This document shows positions 1 to 11,561 of a stretch of 64,000 bases of DNA, piece by piece; positions within the stretch are counted from its first letter, which is position 1, and each line of letters opens with the position of its first letter. A program made the position numbers and the translations under genes. Source of the DNA: Gnetum montanum (taxonomy: Eukaryota; Streptophyta; Gnetopsida; Gnetales; Gnetaceae); assembly GCA_015680685.1 (NCBI GenBank), contig MNCI01013895.1:2013075-2077074 (forward strand), given 5' to 3'. The notes beneath the pieces are model-generated. The model saw nothing but the letters and a program-made list of their open reading frames with translations, did not search any database and was not told the origin of the DNA.

Positions 1-201
1 AAAAATACCAAAAAAATCACATACCTCAGACTTGCTTAACCATACACCGTGACACTTACAAGCAAGCCTGGGAAGACAACGAACGATTAACCCCAAGTGT
101 TTCTTGTGGTGTTAAGGCATTTAGTCTACGGAGTTCGACCGGATCGCGCATGCACGCTCGTATTCGTATGGTTGAGTGTAGGGGTACCTCGCCACTCATC
201 A
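1..201 (+). mobile_element. 3' end of a plus-strand LTR (G-like subfamily)
   Basis: This is the reverse complement of the start of the element G LTR. It reads into ...GGTACCTCGCCACTCATCA and ends at 201, the family's 3' LTR terminus in plus orientation. The next base begins element A tail sequence in the opposite orientation, so this looks like the right-hand LTR of an element inserted into A whose body lies left of the window. The target duplication would be GGTGG (202-206), but its partner is outside the window. It could instead be a solo LTR. Confidence 0.8.
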
Positions 202-289
202 GGTGGCCATCTCCCCCACGACTAAGTTGGAAGGAGGAGATCCAAAATAGTGAGTAGGGTTGTCCATCAAGAGAGGTAGCATGTGTACT

Positions 290-1420
290 GGTTGTGCTAA
301 GCTCCTAGAAAGGTTTGGTTTGTTGCACGTTGACCAAAAGTTTCTTATCCGAGCTCTCAGGTCTGTATATTTTCATGGCCCCTAAAGAAAAAGTTGCATA
401 AATAATATAAGGTCCTTCCCACAATGTTTGAAATTTAGTACATTGTGGCACATGTGTGGGATTCCAATAGAGAACCTTATCTCCTAGCTGATATTTAAAT
501 TTCCTAATTCTTAGGTCATGACATTGTTTATTGAAGGCCTTATGCAATTCATTAAATGATAAGGTAGCTAATCAATTTTCATCTAGCAAGTTAAGGGTTA
601 CTAACCCTTGTTTCTAATCTAGATCAAGCTCAAGCTTGAGGTCACATGCTATAGATAGTATACAGAGCTTAGTTTGAATGGGAAGCATTAGTAATTACCG
701 TACACTATCTCATAGGGAGAGTAGCCTATAGGGAGTTTCCATGTGGATTAGTATGCCCAAAAAGCATTGTTCAGTTTAGTGCTCCAGTCTCACCTAAACT
801 TGCTAATGGTTCTTGTCAATGTCTTCGTAATCTCCCTGTTGGTGACTTCTGCTTGACTGTTCCCTTGGGGATGGTATGGTGTAGTCAATTTATGCTCAAC
901 CCCTAAGCGTTGCATTAATTTCCGAAAAGTTGCACCTATGAAGTGTGTACCATTATTTGAAATAAGTGCACACAGCACACCAAACCTATTTATGATTTTT
1001 TGTTGAACAAATCGTGTAGTTGTAGGTGATGTACAATCCTTAACAGTAGCTTCTTCTACCCATTTTATTATGTAATCAATAGCAAAAATAATATAAGCTT
1101 TTCCATTGGACATTGGTGTAATTGGCCCCATAAAATTAATTCCCGAAATGTCGAAGGGTTCTAACAGTTGAATCCATTGTTGTGAACCCTCCATTCTAGC
1201 AGTCATTCCCCCATCATGTTGACAATGCTCACAAGATTGGATGAAATGATGGGCATCTTAAAATAATGTAGGCCAATAATATCCTGCAAGTAGGATGTTG
1301 ATGGTCATTAGTCTCCTAGCGTAATGACCCCCACAAGGACCCTCATGAGCATCTTGGAGAACTCACAATTGATCTATATTGGGAACAAACCATCGAACCA
1401 AGCCATCAGGACACACTTTG
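290..1420 (-). pseudogene. Element A integrase, decayed
   Basis: Minus strand. An N-terminal zinc-binding region (H..H..C..C; SCEHCQH near 1210-1235) is followed by the catalytic core (about 790-1206: GINFMGP, LISNNGTHF, YHPQGNSQAEVTNRE) and a C-terminal module (305-547: GDKVLYWNP, LWEGPYII). In this family the DDE residues are the D of GIDFMGP, the D of LISDNG and the E of QAEVTNRE. Here both aspartates read as asparagine and only the glutamate remains. A stop also lies between the zinc region and the core. The enzyme would integrate cDNA into host DNA but cannot work in this copy. The frame ends in the peptide FQLSRGGDGH next to the LTR junction at 201. Confidence 0.88.
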
Positions 1421-1499
1421 TAAAGTTGCCCATTGATCTCCATAAAGTACTTGGCTCAATGAAGAAACTGTTGTTTCTTCTTAAGGTTTAACTCTTGTG

Positions 1500-2090
1500 G
1501 TGTTTGTTGGGTGAGGAGATAGGTAAGAATGTTACTGTACCATATTATCTCCATGGGTGATTGATTATTCACTACACCAGCAAAGAGGAATTCATCAAGG
1601 AAATGATCAGAAACTGGATATTCAGCCTCTTTGTTGTCCCATCACAACCAAGATAAATGATCATCAACTACGTTCTCGGTACCTTTATGATCGATCATCG
1701 TAAGATCAAACTCTTGTAAGATTACAAGCCATCATATGATACGAGGGCTTACCATTGGCTTATTCATGAGGAACCGGATTGCACTATGATATGTATGAAC
1801 ATATACTTTATATCCTAATAGATAGTGTCTAAACTTTTCTAGTGTAAACACTACAGCCATTAATTCTTTCTCTATGGTAGTGTAGTTAAGTTGTGCACCA
1901 GCGATACTTCTACTTGCATAGCGGATGTAATAAGGATGCTTCTGGTCATCTAACTATGTAAGTATGGCTCCTAAAGCATAGTTGGACGCGTCAGTCATGA
2001 TATGAAATAGTTTAGACCATCAGGAGCTTGTAGAATGGGTGTTTCTACTAGCTTCTGTTTCAGAGTTTGGAAAGCTAATTCACATTCCCT
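1500..2090 (-). pseudogene. Element A RNase H and connection region, decayed
   Basis: Minus-strand translation shows MTDASNYALGA, KELMAVVFTLEKF and VHTYHSAIRF, the three conserved blocks of gypsy RNase H. The first aspartate (TDAS) and the glutamate (KEL) are present. The third acidic position, normally HTDHSA, reads HTYHSA. Frameshifts and stops separate the blocks. It lies between RT (upstream) and integrase (downstream), as expected in Ty3/gypsy pol. The domain would degrade the RNA strand of the RNA:DNA hybrid during reverse transcription. Confidence 0.78.
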
Positions 2091-2900
2091 GGTCCACTCG
2101 AAAGGTACATCCTTTTTTATTAATTCCACCAATGGTTTGGAAACCTTTGAAAATTTCTCAATAAATCTCCTATAGTAGCTAGTATGTCCAAGGAATGACC
2201 AAATATCCTATAGTAGACAGTAATTCCTTGGATAATTTTGATTTTCTCAGGGCCTACCTCTATCCCTGTGTGTGAGATTTTGTGCCCTAGTACTACACCT
2301 TCTTGGACCATCAAATGGCTTTTCTGCCAGTTGAGCCTCAAATTGGTTTTTACACATCTTTTTAACACTTGCTCCAATCGATCCAAGGCTTGATCAAAGT
2401 TTGCTCCATAAGTGGAGAAGTTGTCCATAAAGACCTCCATTCCATTCCCTATCTGCTATTGGAATGCTTAGAACTAGTCATTGAAATGTTGCAGGGGCAT
2501 TGCACAATCCAAATGACACTTGTTTGTATGCAAACGTTCCCCAAGAATTGGTAAATGTAGTCTTGGCTTGGTCTTCTGGGGCTATTTGTATTTGGTTATA
2601 TTCGCTATATCCATCTAGAAAATTGTAATAGCGATGTGCTATGATAGTGTCTAAGACTTGGTCGACAAATGGCAATGGAAAGTGATCTTTGAATGTTGCC
2701 ATATTTAGTAGCCTGAAATCTATGCACACCCTCCATTTGCCTCCCTTTTTAGGCACAATAAATAAGGGGCTAACCTATTCGTTATTAGCAATGGGGTATA
2801 TGAACCTAGCCTTGAGAAGTTGTTAAATTTCTTCCTTAACTACTTGCTTCAACTTAGGGTTCAATCGCCTCTGCGGTTGTCTTCGAGGCTTCATGGAGGG
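2090..2900 (-). pseudogene. Element A reverse transcriptase, decayed
   Basis: Minus strand. The fingers/palm region (2478-2756) shows PKKGGKWRVCIDFRLLN, FLDGYSEYNQI, KTTFTNSWGTFAY and FGLCNAPATFQ. The thumb side (2120-2440) starts with the catalytic box as EVFMDNFSTYG, where the family has FMDDFS, so the second aspartate of the active pair is asparagine. A frameshift splits the two halves near 2450. The FMDDFS-type box and the SEYNQIQIAPEDQ segment fit the Tat/Athila lineages. Not functional. Confidence 0.88.
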
Positions 2901-3239
2901 GTCAGTGTAAATTCTATGTTAGCATATCCTAGGATCTATTCTAGTTAATTCAGGATATGACCAAGCAAAGGCTTCCGACCATTTATTTATTACCTTTAGC
3001 AGTTCTTCTTTCTATTGGGGAGCAAGCTTAGCATTGATAATTACTGATTTTCCATTTTTAAGGAACATGTATTCCATATTAGTGGGCAATGATTTCAGCT
3101 TCAGGGGCTTCCACTTAAATTTCTCAAGGATTTCCAACTTTCCCCAGTTGATATTTTCAAGGTTAAAACTTAGGAGTTGGTGGTGGACTTGCTCTAATGC
3201 GTCTATGCTATCGATGTAAGCACAAGTCAAACCCTTAGT

Positions 3240-3990
3240 TGATTCCATGCATATGAGTGAACTACTTCTTTGATCAGCTGTCAGCCACTAGGTATCTTCC
3301 TATCGTGTGGCTGCTACATATAGGCATCCTTGTATGTTAATCACTTGTGTACACTGATTGCATGTAGGCAATGCTAAACTTTGCACAAACCATGACCTCT
3401 ACATGCAATTACACCATGTGTCATTGTATGCGATGCATGAAACTTTCTTCTTCTCGATCTTTCCAAATGTATTTTCCTTTGATATTTCTAGGGAAAAATC
3501 GTAGATTCCTAGGCCTGCATCAATGGTGCTTAGCCATGCTCTTCCCATTATGATTGGGAAGTCCCCCTTACTGTTGTTCACCTGAATCACTAGGAAATCA
3601 GTTGGGTACAACCACCCACAAACAGTGGTAACAATGTCCTCCACTAGTCCCAATAGGACAGTGATGGACTGGTCGGCCAACTCTAGACGAATGTTGCTCT
3701 TTTTCAATGGAGGCAGGTTCTAGGCCTTGTACATTTCTTGAGAAATCAAATTAATACTAGAACTTGAATCCAAAGAGCCTTGCATGATTCATTTCCAACG
3801 ATTTCTAAATATATCAAAGGACTCCTAGGATCAAAGATTTTTCTAGGAAGATGGCCAGCTTTGATCCAATCAGTGACGGCATGTGTTAGCATGACCGTAT
3901 GTGTTGAGTGTGGTGGCTAAGTTGAAGGAGGCTCTGAAGTTTTGATTGATATTGAGGTGTCTAAGGAATCATCCGCTTGTGCTTGCAAGG
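3240..3990 (-). pseudogene. Element A aspartic protease and linker, decayed
   Basis: Minus strand. LDSSSSINLISQEM around 3745-3790 matches LDSGSGVNLISQKM of element G, so the glycine of the D-S-G catalytic triplet has become serine. The rest of the fold (LELADQSITVLLGLVEDIVTTVCGWLYPTDFLVIQV...FPIIMGRAWLSTIDA) reads well in 3399-3707. Downstream, 3012-3248 encodes the protease-RT linker (MESTKGLTCAY...NINWGKLEILEKFK), which is the segment where element G's deletion begins. Confidence 0.85.
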
Positions 3991-4059
3991 GCTTGGTTGG
4001 ACTATTGGCTCTAAAGAAAGGTCTTTTCTTCATGAGGTTGTTGGAACCAACAGTAGGTT

Positions 4060-6404
4060 GAGAATTAACAGCCCTTGTGGCGTTACATTGCTACAGCTAG
4101 GTAGGGATTTCACCTTGCATAGCTAGAGTAGGTGGTAGTGGAGCCATTGGTGGAAGATATGTGTCCAGATGAGAAGGATGATATGCTTACTGAATATCAC
4201 CTCTAGAAGAGGGAGCCCCATAATACTCGCGGGCTTGGTAGTGAGGTTGAGAAGTGACATGATCAGTAGAGTCACATGGGGAGATTGGCTGTTGCACGTA
4301 ATATCCATACAGGTTAGGTTGCTAGTAAGGATACTGTTTCCTTGGTGGTGGCATTTCCCATGATTGTGGGTGCTGCCACTATTGATATTACTCAATCGGT
4401 TGTGGTGGAGTTCCACTGGGATAATATGTTAAGGGTTGGTGGAACTGCCTTGGGTTACCTTGAGGATAAGGTAACCTTTGGGATGTTTGCCTTTTGTTTA
4501 ATCATGAGTGCATACACCCCAGACTCTTGTAGATGTGAGATTATAGGACAACATCCCTTAGGATGGTCATATTGACATATCTCACATCCACTATCATTGT
4601 CTATTTCCAAATCGACAACCTCTTTAATGATGGCAACTTTTCCCTTACCCTTGTTACGTGCATGTTCAGTCTCTTTCTTTTTTCTTTTCTCACTACCTTG
4701 CTCTCTAGACTCCTCTACTATTTTAAGAACAGTTTGAAATCTATTATCTAAGGAATCCCACATTTGGTTTACCTTTGTCGAAACTTCTGATGTCATCTTT
4801 TGGATAGGTAAAGTTTTCCTATTCACCATCTCTTCAAGTGGTGACTCTTCTTCATCCTAACAAAATCTTACTCCCCTCTTCCAAAGGGAAGGATCTCGGT
4901 TATACTCTTTCGCACTTTCTCTCTTCCGTAGCTCACCTTCTTCCTTAACAACTTACTCCAATAGTCTTTGAATTTGATGGGACCTAAGCTTAGATAGTCT
5001 CCCTCAGGCATAAGTCCCAAGGGTTCTTCTCCTTTCATGCCTAAGCCCATCCACGAGATGGCGCAATTCATCCCCTTGCGAATAACCATGGCCAGGACAA
5101 TGATGTAATAGTGCATAGTATCAGCTCATGGAAGCATCCAAGGGTTCATGTCCTCCTTGTTTCCAGCCTTGGATTTACTTTCGCAGGTTGGACAATCAGG
5201 AGTACATTTGGTACTTATCATTGAATAATTCTAACATAGTACTCCATCTACAAATAGATTCTAGTTCTAATGACCGGTACTAGCTTTCCGCTTCTTTAAC
5301 TAGTGTCCATAGGAACAAGTTAATTTTTTCCATTCGTTCTCTATGTTTTGTAAGGCGCACGCGTCATGGAATGCTTGTAAATGATTCTAAGGATCAGCAT
5401 TGTATCCCCCTTCAAATCATGGGATATTGTTCATATCTAATCTCTTGATCCTACTATCTTTCTGGTGCCTTGTTGGAATTCTAACAGCCTCAGTTATGTC
5501 TAACATATCTAATCTCATCGTGATCTTCTTGTCCATGGCATCTATGATGTCTACGTTGTTCCCTACTCTCCCTTCTTTTATGTCGTGACTCTCTAGCGTG
5601 CCCTCGTCCCCTTTGCTGGTTATTTTGTCTATGACTTCCACTTTGCCAACCTTTATCCCCATGGTCTTTTTCTTTATGATTGTGTCTGAATATTGAAGGA
5701 GAGGGTGAAGGAGATGATGAAGGTGAAGAAGAAGGAGAACCATCACCATGACAGTGTCTGCTACCTTCTTTTCTATGGTCTCGGCCCCAATCGTGATTAC
5801 GATCAGAATGTCCACCTTTATCATGAGTTCATGTTCCTTTTTCGGACCCTTTGTGCCCGTGGATATCAGAACTTGGGTTATGAATAGTGGAATGAAGGTC
5901 CTGATACACAACCCCTTGGCCAAAGTCAAGGGGAGGAACATCATTGTGTGGGCAACTGCTTGAGGCAGGTTCACCACCCTCATTTTCGCTTAAGACATGT
6001 GGGGCATCCTGGGACCACTTACCCTTTAAAGACTTATGATGTCTCTCCTGTTGCAAGTCCCTTTGATGTTGTGCCTCTGTGGGATAGTATTCTCTCGAGT
6101 CATGGTCTTGCACAATGTATTCTGCATGTAAGTGCGACATGCCAATTTGTGTGAGAACATGAAGAAGCATGCTTGGGATTGAACGATTGAGAGGTAACAC
6201 TATGTTATCTTCTAAGTCTCGTCAACGCAGTTGTTTGTCTTGATAGATGATAAAGGTGAAGTCTGGTATATACTCATCGAGATGAATATATACCACTCGA
6301 ACTTGTTGAGGGATTGGCAGATCAACGTCATGTGTATTATGTCGTCGACTGTTTCCTATTTCAAACCTAGGCGGTGAGGCACTTTAGTACGAAGAAGGAG
6401 ACAT
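4060..6404 (-). pseudogene. Element A gag, decayed
   Basis: Minus strand. The start at 6404 (MSPSS) aligns with the gag starts of C, E and G. The N-terminal block has HLDEYIPDFTFI and MLLHVLTQIGMSHLHAEYIVQDHDSREYYPTEAQ. It is followed by a Ser/Arg/His-rich linker, the capsid region, then VNRKTLPIQKMTSEVSTKVNQMWDSL and the knuckle-like CEICQYDHPKGCCPI near 4545-4595. A TAA stop lies six codons into the frame, with many more after it. Gag would form the particle that packages the element RNA in the cytoplasm. Confidence 0.86.
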
Positions 6405-6519
6405 ACTTGTCTTTAGTGTGCAATGTATTCTTGTTTATTATTTTCTCAACCAACCCTAAGGGTTCCTTCCAACAATGCGAATGATTTCCTAAGTTCTAAT
6501 TAGCGCACAAACAACTAAG

Positions 6520-6537
6520 TCTCCAACAACGGCGCCA
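6520..6537 (-). promoter_or_regulatory. Element A primer-binding site (tRNA-Asp type)
   Basis: The plus strand reads TCTCCAACAACGGCGCCA, one base from the LTR edge at 6539. This is a decayed form of the 3' end of plant tRNA-Asp (TCCCCGGCAACGGCGCCA), so on the element strand it is the primer-binding site for minus-strand DNA synthesis. It fixes element A as minus strand. Confidence 0.85.
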
Positions 6538-6538
6538 A

Positions 6539-7424
6539 TGATGAGCGGCGAGGTACCCCTATGCTCAACTATACGAATACGAGCGTTTCACGCACGATCT
6601 AGTCAAATTCCAAGGACTAAGTGCTTATGCGCCCTTGTGGAACAAGGATGGGTTGGTTTATCATTGTCTTCCCAAGCTTACCTATATGTCATGATTGTAT
6701 GGTTAAGTAAGCTTGAGGCATATGATTTTTATAGCTTTTATGTTTTTATGTCCTGCACTAGTAGGGAAGGAGAGAGGTAACTAAGTGACTAATTTAACTT
6801 AACTACTCATTAACTAAGTTCTAACTAATCCTAACACCAGCATCTGTTCTCACTTGTCGTACACATCCTGAACCAATGCAACACTGCTGGGATTACCAAA
6901 TGCTAATCGTTACTAGGTTACCAAGCATTACACGCATGCTCGAAGTGGTCATGCTTGTGTAATTTAACGATTTGCTTAATTGATCAAAATGAATTGCTAT
7001 GCTAATAACAGAAATGTAAAGTGCATAAAATAAAAGAAATGTGTAAGAAAAAAAATCTCAAGTGCTGAAAGGATGAATCAAAGAGCTTGTCTTTATTGTT
7101 GTACACAAGGTGTGCTCAGGTACAAAATGCTCAAATAAAGATCTGTCCACACTTAGACCTCTTGCTACGAGCACTTGGAAAATACTCTAACTTTCAAACA
7201 GACTATAAGAGTTTCGTTACTTAACTGTTGAAAAGACTTCTTTTTTTCAATTGTGTGCCTGGGCACTGTATTTATAGGCTTGAGAGCAACTACTCTAATA
7301 ATTAGAGTAACCACTCTAATAATTAGAATAAACTGCTAGATTAATTGCTCTAATAATTAAAATAAACCACTAGAGTAACTGCTCTAATAATTAGAATAAA
7401 CTGCTAAAGTAACTGCTCTCATCA
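6539..7424 (-). mobile_element. Element A 5' LTR
   Basis: It begins TGATGAGCGGCGAGGTACC and ends ...CTCTCATCA (886 bp). On the element strand a TATA box (TATAAATA, plus-strand complement 7269-7276) lies about 150 bp from the LTR 5' end. The promoter-distal U3 (7290-7420) is an array of imperfect short repeats built on CTCTAATAATTAGA and not the GATATC palindromes of related LTRs. The outer flank begins TTAGT. The matching left flank is outside the window. Confidence 0.85.
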
Positions 7425-8770
7425 TTAGTTAAGACATGAGACTTGTATCATGCAAATGAAAAGTAATCCTAGCATCTCCACTTATCCAATGTACAATTAT
7501 AATGAAAATATTTTTATTTTTAAAAATGTATTAAATTTATCATGGCACCCATTCTAATTCATTTGGTACTTTCACATAAATGATTACAACAAGATTTATA
7601 TCCAACTATAAGAAAAAACGACCTTCAAAAGTAGTCCATCAAATGCTAAGTACTTATGGAAATAAGGGTTTTCAAAACCCAATATAGCAATTCAAATAGC
7701 ACCAACACTCCTTAACTATGCAAATAATTACAATATAGAGTTACAGCGCATCATCGGTGAAAAAGACCAAGCCTGTGAAAATACTAAGTACAAATGGGAA
7801 TAAGGGTTTTGAAAACCCAATCTAGTAAGATTTCGTTTCAAGTTGAACCAAAACTCTACTCCTTATTCACATGTATTGTTATGGCATTCATAGTATACTT
7901 TCATGATAGAGCCACAATCCCTAACACTGAAAAAGAAATTCCCATGTTAAGTCTGTAATTTTCATAATCAGATAAGTAAATAAATAACCGTTGTACTAAC
8001 TTTTACGCATAAGGTAAATTTTTTATGATTTAGATTGTCACTAAAACGATGCAATTTAATTGAATGCTTCTCATCGTAAATGCACCGCTTTAATTATTCG
8101 TAATTGAAATGGTAGATAAAACCCCTCAGATTTTCGGTATTCCAGCGAAAAAAATGGTAAGCAGAAAAATCAATCATAAGACTTTTGCATGGTAAAAGAT
8201 AGAAAACAGAATCACGGTTGGCTGAATTCCATGTTCTAAAAGCCAGACGCCATACAGAGTGTTAGCAGCTAAGATCATGGCTATCTATGTTTAGGTACTG
8301 CAAAATCTCCCATGCCAAGTCAAGATTCAATGTCATATAACCTAGCTTTAAGGCAAAATCCCATAGATGGTTAAATAGGTTATGGGTTTTGTTTCCATAT
8401 GAGAGTTACATGGGTCGCGGCATGTGTAGTGAATAATAAATATAATGAATCCAGAAGACGCATGCACTCGTGCATGTTTTTCATGCATAATAAGATGACA
8501 TTACAGGTTCAAGAACCAGAAAAACAGCTATACATAAGTCCATAATCACAAGAAAACCAACTAAGAAGAAAGGGATATTGGATTTGACCCAATATGAATT
8601 GATATGCAAAACACAAGGCACAAAAATAATTGGAAATTTAAAAAGAAAATTGAAAATGGTTTGGTGCAGATGCAAATGAAGTTTTTGGAAACAGAATGGC
8701 CTAAGATCCCATCATGCACCTACCAACTTTGAAAATTTGAAATGCTTGTCTTTGAATTGAATGGCAGTTT
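7425..8770. other. Intergenic, 3' side of the ERF gene
   Basis: AT-rich sequence with no convincing coding frame. It contains two diverged copies of a ~42 bp segment (7647-7688 and 7785-7826), each with a perfect 7+1+7 inverted repeat, GGGTTTTCAAAACCC at 7666-7680 and GGGTTTTGAAAACCC at 7804-7818. The last few hundred bases should include the ERF 3' UTR. I see no clear minus-strand AATAAA there. Confidence 0.5.
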
Positions 8771-10177
8771 CTAACAGCCCATTGAAGCATAGTCAAAATG
8801 CACCATTTCCCACGGCATATCCATCTCCAGGGAAGCCAATCTGCTCAGGGCTTGAAGCTCATCCAGACCAGTAAAAATGGATGGCATGCTGTACAGTGTG
8901 CTGAAATCTTGTTCAGGGGCGGTATCAAAAGAAGCATCAGGATAACAAGATGATGAAGATGAGGGTGAAGATGAAGATAAACCCATCACCATTTCATTGC
9001 CTTTGAGTTTTAACTCACAATTTTCTGCTTCTTTGGTTGTGGGTTCCCCTCCATCTTGTTCTATGGACGTGAATTCCCCTGGACTTTTCTTTTCTGGTTG
9101 TTCATCCTCTTGCTTCTGCTGTGAATTCTTGGGTGGATACAGCTTTTCACATACTGCTCGAAGCTTGGCATCCACAGAGGTCCTTATTTCAAGAGAGAGA
9201 TTACAGTGACTAGTAGAATTCTGAGAATCACCAGCAAAGATACGAGGCTTTTGCTCATTTACCGACTCTTCCGGGACCTTGCTCGGCAGGGCAAGCATTG
9301 AGGCTCGGGATGAGGATCCTTTAGCAGCAGAAGAAGAAATGGAAGAGATACTGCTATTGCTGCTGCTGCTACTATCATCTTGGCTGGAATTGCTGCTAAT
9401 TTGTTGCTGCAACTGGTGTTTCAGTGATGGGAAATTGAGGCGAGCACAGTCCCCTCTGAGTTTGTAAGCAGCCCTGTCATAGGCAAGAGCTGCTTCCTCT
9501 GCTGTGTCAAATGTTCCAAGCCAGAGCCTGCTTCTGTTCCTGGGCAATCTGATCTCTGCAACCCATTTCCCCCAGTGCCTCTGCCTCACTCCTCTGTACA
9601 GCTTTCTGGCCTGCTGATTGTTGATACTAAAACCTCCCCTAATTCCTGGTCTGGTTGTGTACTTCATCAGCTGAGGCCTAGGCCCCAGAAACTCTGCTTC
9701 ATCTCTCCATTTCGGTACACTCTGCTGAGGCCATGGCAGCTGAGAATTGTTCTGGAACTGAAGCTGACTCTGCACAGAGTTGGTATTGCTGCAGCTGTTG
9801 CCGCTGCTCAGCCTGAAACTCAGAAGGTGGCCCTGATCTGAATTCTGGGGTTGCAGGCTTGCAAATGTGTATGATGATGGGTAGGACACAGAAACTCTAG
9901 CATCATTAGTCATGATTGCAGGCCATGATGTTGCTACTCTTCCTGTATGGAAGTACGCATGGTAGTGTTTCAGGTCCAGACTTGAGGAGGTGTGGAAATT
10001 GGTTATCTTGTGTGAGGATTGGCTGCTGGATGATTCAGGGCTGCTATGGGTGCTGGATTCAACTAGGTTCATCAGATTTCCAGCCACTGGTACTAGCCCA
10101 GGGGGGTCTGAGTAGGAGGCCCTTGCATGCAAAATATGCAGTGGGAGATCTATAGTTGCAGCAATTTTCATGACCAT
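8771..10177 (-). CDS. AP2/ERF transcription factor, RAP2.4-like (DREB subgroup A-6)
   Basis: Single-exon frame of 468 codons ending in TAG at 8771-8773. The AP2 domain spans residues ~193-250 (9428-9601): [50 protein letters not shown]. Valine at domain position 14 (WVAEI) and leucine at 19, plus the QRHWGKW block, are those of the RAP2.4/WIND-type A-6 DREBs and not of GCC-box ERFs (Ala14/Asp19). Family members are nuclear DNA-binding regulators of stress, wounding or dedifferentiation responses. The specific role here is unknown. The N-terminus is Ser/Gln-rich, [12 protein letters not shown] precedes the domain, a Ser run lies at ~261-293, and the C-terminus is acidic and hydrophobic, a plausible activation region. 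ATG at codon 1 or 3 could be the start. It is the only intact cellular gene in the window. Confidence 0.95.
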   Translation of the reverse strand: MVMKIAATIDLPLHILHARASYSDPPGLVPVAGNLMNLVESSTHSSPESSSSQSSHKITNFHTSSSLDLKHYHAYFHTGRVATSWPAIMTNDARVSVSYPSSYTFASLQPQNSDQGHLLSFRLSSGNSCSNTNSVQSQLQFQNNSQLPWPQQSVPKWRDEAEFLGPRPQLMKYTTRPGIRGGFSINNQQARKLYRGVRQRHWGKWVAEIRLPRNRSRLWLGTFDTAEEAALAYDRAAYKLRGDCARLNFPSLKHQLQQQISSNSSQDDSSSSSNSSISSISSSAAKGSSSRASMLALPSKVPEESVNEQKPRIFAGDSQNSTSHCNLSLEIRTSVDAKLRAVCEKLYPPKNSQQKQEDEQPEKKSPGEFTSIEQDGGEPTTKEAENCELKLKGNEMVMGLSSSSPSSSSSCYPDASFDTAPEQDFSTLYSMPSIFTGLDELQALSRLASLEMDMPWEMVHFDYASMGC

Positions 10178-11351
10178 CTGAGAGCTCTGATCTGGGTGGA
10201 TTTGGATTAAGGGGATTCAAAGAAAGTCAATTTACAGGAATCTACAAAGAGGAATGAAGAAAATCACAGGATTCACAGATTCTATACATGGACTTAATGC
10301 CGAAATCGAAATACAGCAAACCCAAGAGGAAAATCTCAGCTTGGAAATGGAACAATGGAAGGTCAGAGAACTTGAACCATAAAAATAAAAATAAAAATAG
10401 TGTCCTGCAACCCAAACAGAAAAGAAGAGCTTCTACAAGGTTGTCGGACCGTAGAATGATTCAACAACACAGAAGTCTAGCTGGCTTAGTGGGCAACTGC
10501 CAAAAAAAACAGCGCACAAAAAATTTCGAAGGATGCTTAAGAACCATAAACGGCAGTGCTTTATCCTGCCCTGCACAAGCTTGAAGATGTGACAAAATGA
10601 ATCCTGGAAGCAAAATGAAGCAACAGGAATTGCCAGGAGAAGTTGCCCATAATTGTACTGCGATACGTATATATAGTTTGAAATGATATATTCCAAGCTC
10701 ACAAGGGCTTCTACTGCGTCCTAATCAGGAACATACTTAAGCTAGGGCTTAAGGCTGAATTATACCTTTTCTGGCTAAAAAGTTCTTGATTACACCAAAA
10801 AGTGGTAATGTGCAGGTTACGTGATGGCAACAATTGACATGTTATGCAAAGTAGGAGGGCATTCTGTGACCGGCTCTACATGTGTCAGCCCAGGATTGAG
10901 GGTTTAAGTATAATTATGGGGATAAATATTTAAATTTGTATTGGGGGATTAAATTTTATTATTGTGCCATCCTATGCCTAATCTCAAGGATGTTGCAGAA
11001 ACACAGAATTCAGATCCTGTCCTTTCTGTTTTCTGCTGGAGAAGCAAGCACGACAACTCGGAAGTTTCTTTCCCTCCTTTCAAGGCCCTTGTTTTTGCTG
11101 TTTTCATATTGGCCTCACAAACCAGTCTGACTACCCTGAATAAAAATGAATATTCTGCAACAACTACCCAGTAACCCCAACCCTGCAAAACCCTCACCTG
11201 ACATCATGCATTCCCCAGATCGGTCCAAAATAATTCGGGTGAAAAGCTGTGTCAATAAGGTAACACTCCTGTCAAAACACTTTGACAGAAGAAAAAGGTG
11301 CCCAAAGTCCATTATACGGCGAAGGTTCAGTGGGTTTCTAAAGCTGATATT
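10178..11351. other. ERF 5' flank and leader
   Basis: Upstream region of the ERF gene. No repeat or coding frame I can support apart from the TATA candidate. Short open frames here have no family motifs. Confidence 0.5.
10668..10677 (-). promoter_or_regulatory. Candidate TATA box for the ERF gene
   Basis: The minus strand reads CTATATATAC about 490 bp upstream of the ERF start codon. If used, the 5' UTR would be ~450 nt. No transcript evidence is available, and other AT-rich stretches could serve. Confidence 0.35.
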
Positions 11352-11561
11352 CATCCAATCCATGGCATAGATGTCAGAATTTTACAAAGGGACTGTACAA
11401 GGGCCACTCAATGTTCATTTCTATCCAATCCATGGCATGGATGTCAGAATTTTACAAAGGGACTGTACAAGGGTCACTCAATGTTCATTTCTATCCAATC
11501 CATGGCATGGATGTCAGAATTTTACAAAGGGACTGTACAAGGGTCACTCAATGTTCATTTC
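11352..11561. repeat. 70-bp minisatellite, three copies
   Basis: Three head-to-tail copies of a 70-bp unit start at about 11352, 11422 and 11492. Each contains CCAATCCATGGCATGGATG, a TTTACAAAGGGACTGTACAAG stretch and CACTCAATGTTCATTT. Copies 2 and 3 look identical and copy 1 differs at a few sites. Within the unit CCATGGCATGG is partly self-complementary. It lies ~1.2 kb upstream of the ERF start codon. Open frames that run through it are by-products of a stop-free unit whose 70-bp period shifts frame at each copy. Confidence 0.93.

Larger units (their letters stand above)
202..7424 (-). mobile_element. Element A: decayed autonomous-type Ty3/gypsy LTR retrotransposon
   Basis: Read on the minus strand the order is 5' LTR (6539-7424), PBS (6520-6537), gag, protease, reverse transcriptase, RNase H, integrase. 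This is the Ty3/gypsy order. Its 3' LTR is missing, because a plus-strand LTR interrupts the tail at 201/202. The coding region is broken by many stops and several catalytic residues are lost, so the copy is dead. RT and INT motifs resemble the non-chromovirus Tat/Athila clade, and no chromodomain is seen. Homologous blocks in the same order occur in element C, and the gag-PR half matches element G. Confidence 0.9.

Noticed and set aside
8997-10155. Plus-strand frames opposite the ERF gene
   Set aside because: Antisense shadows of a Ser/Gln-rich coding sequence; no motifs of their own.
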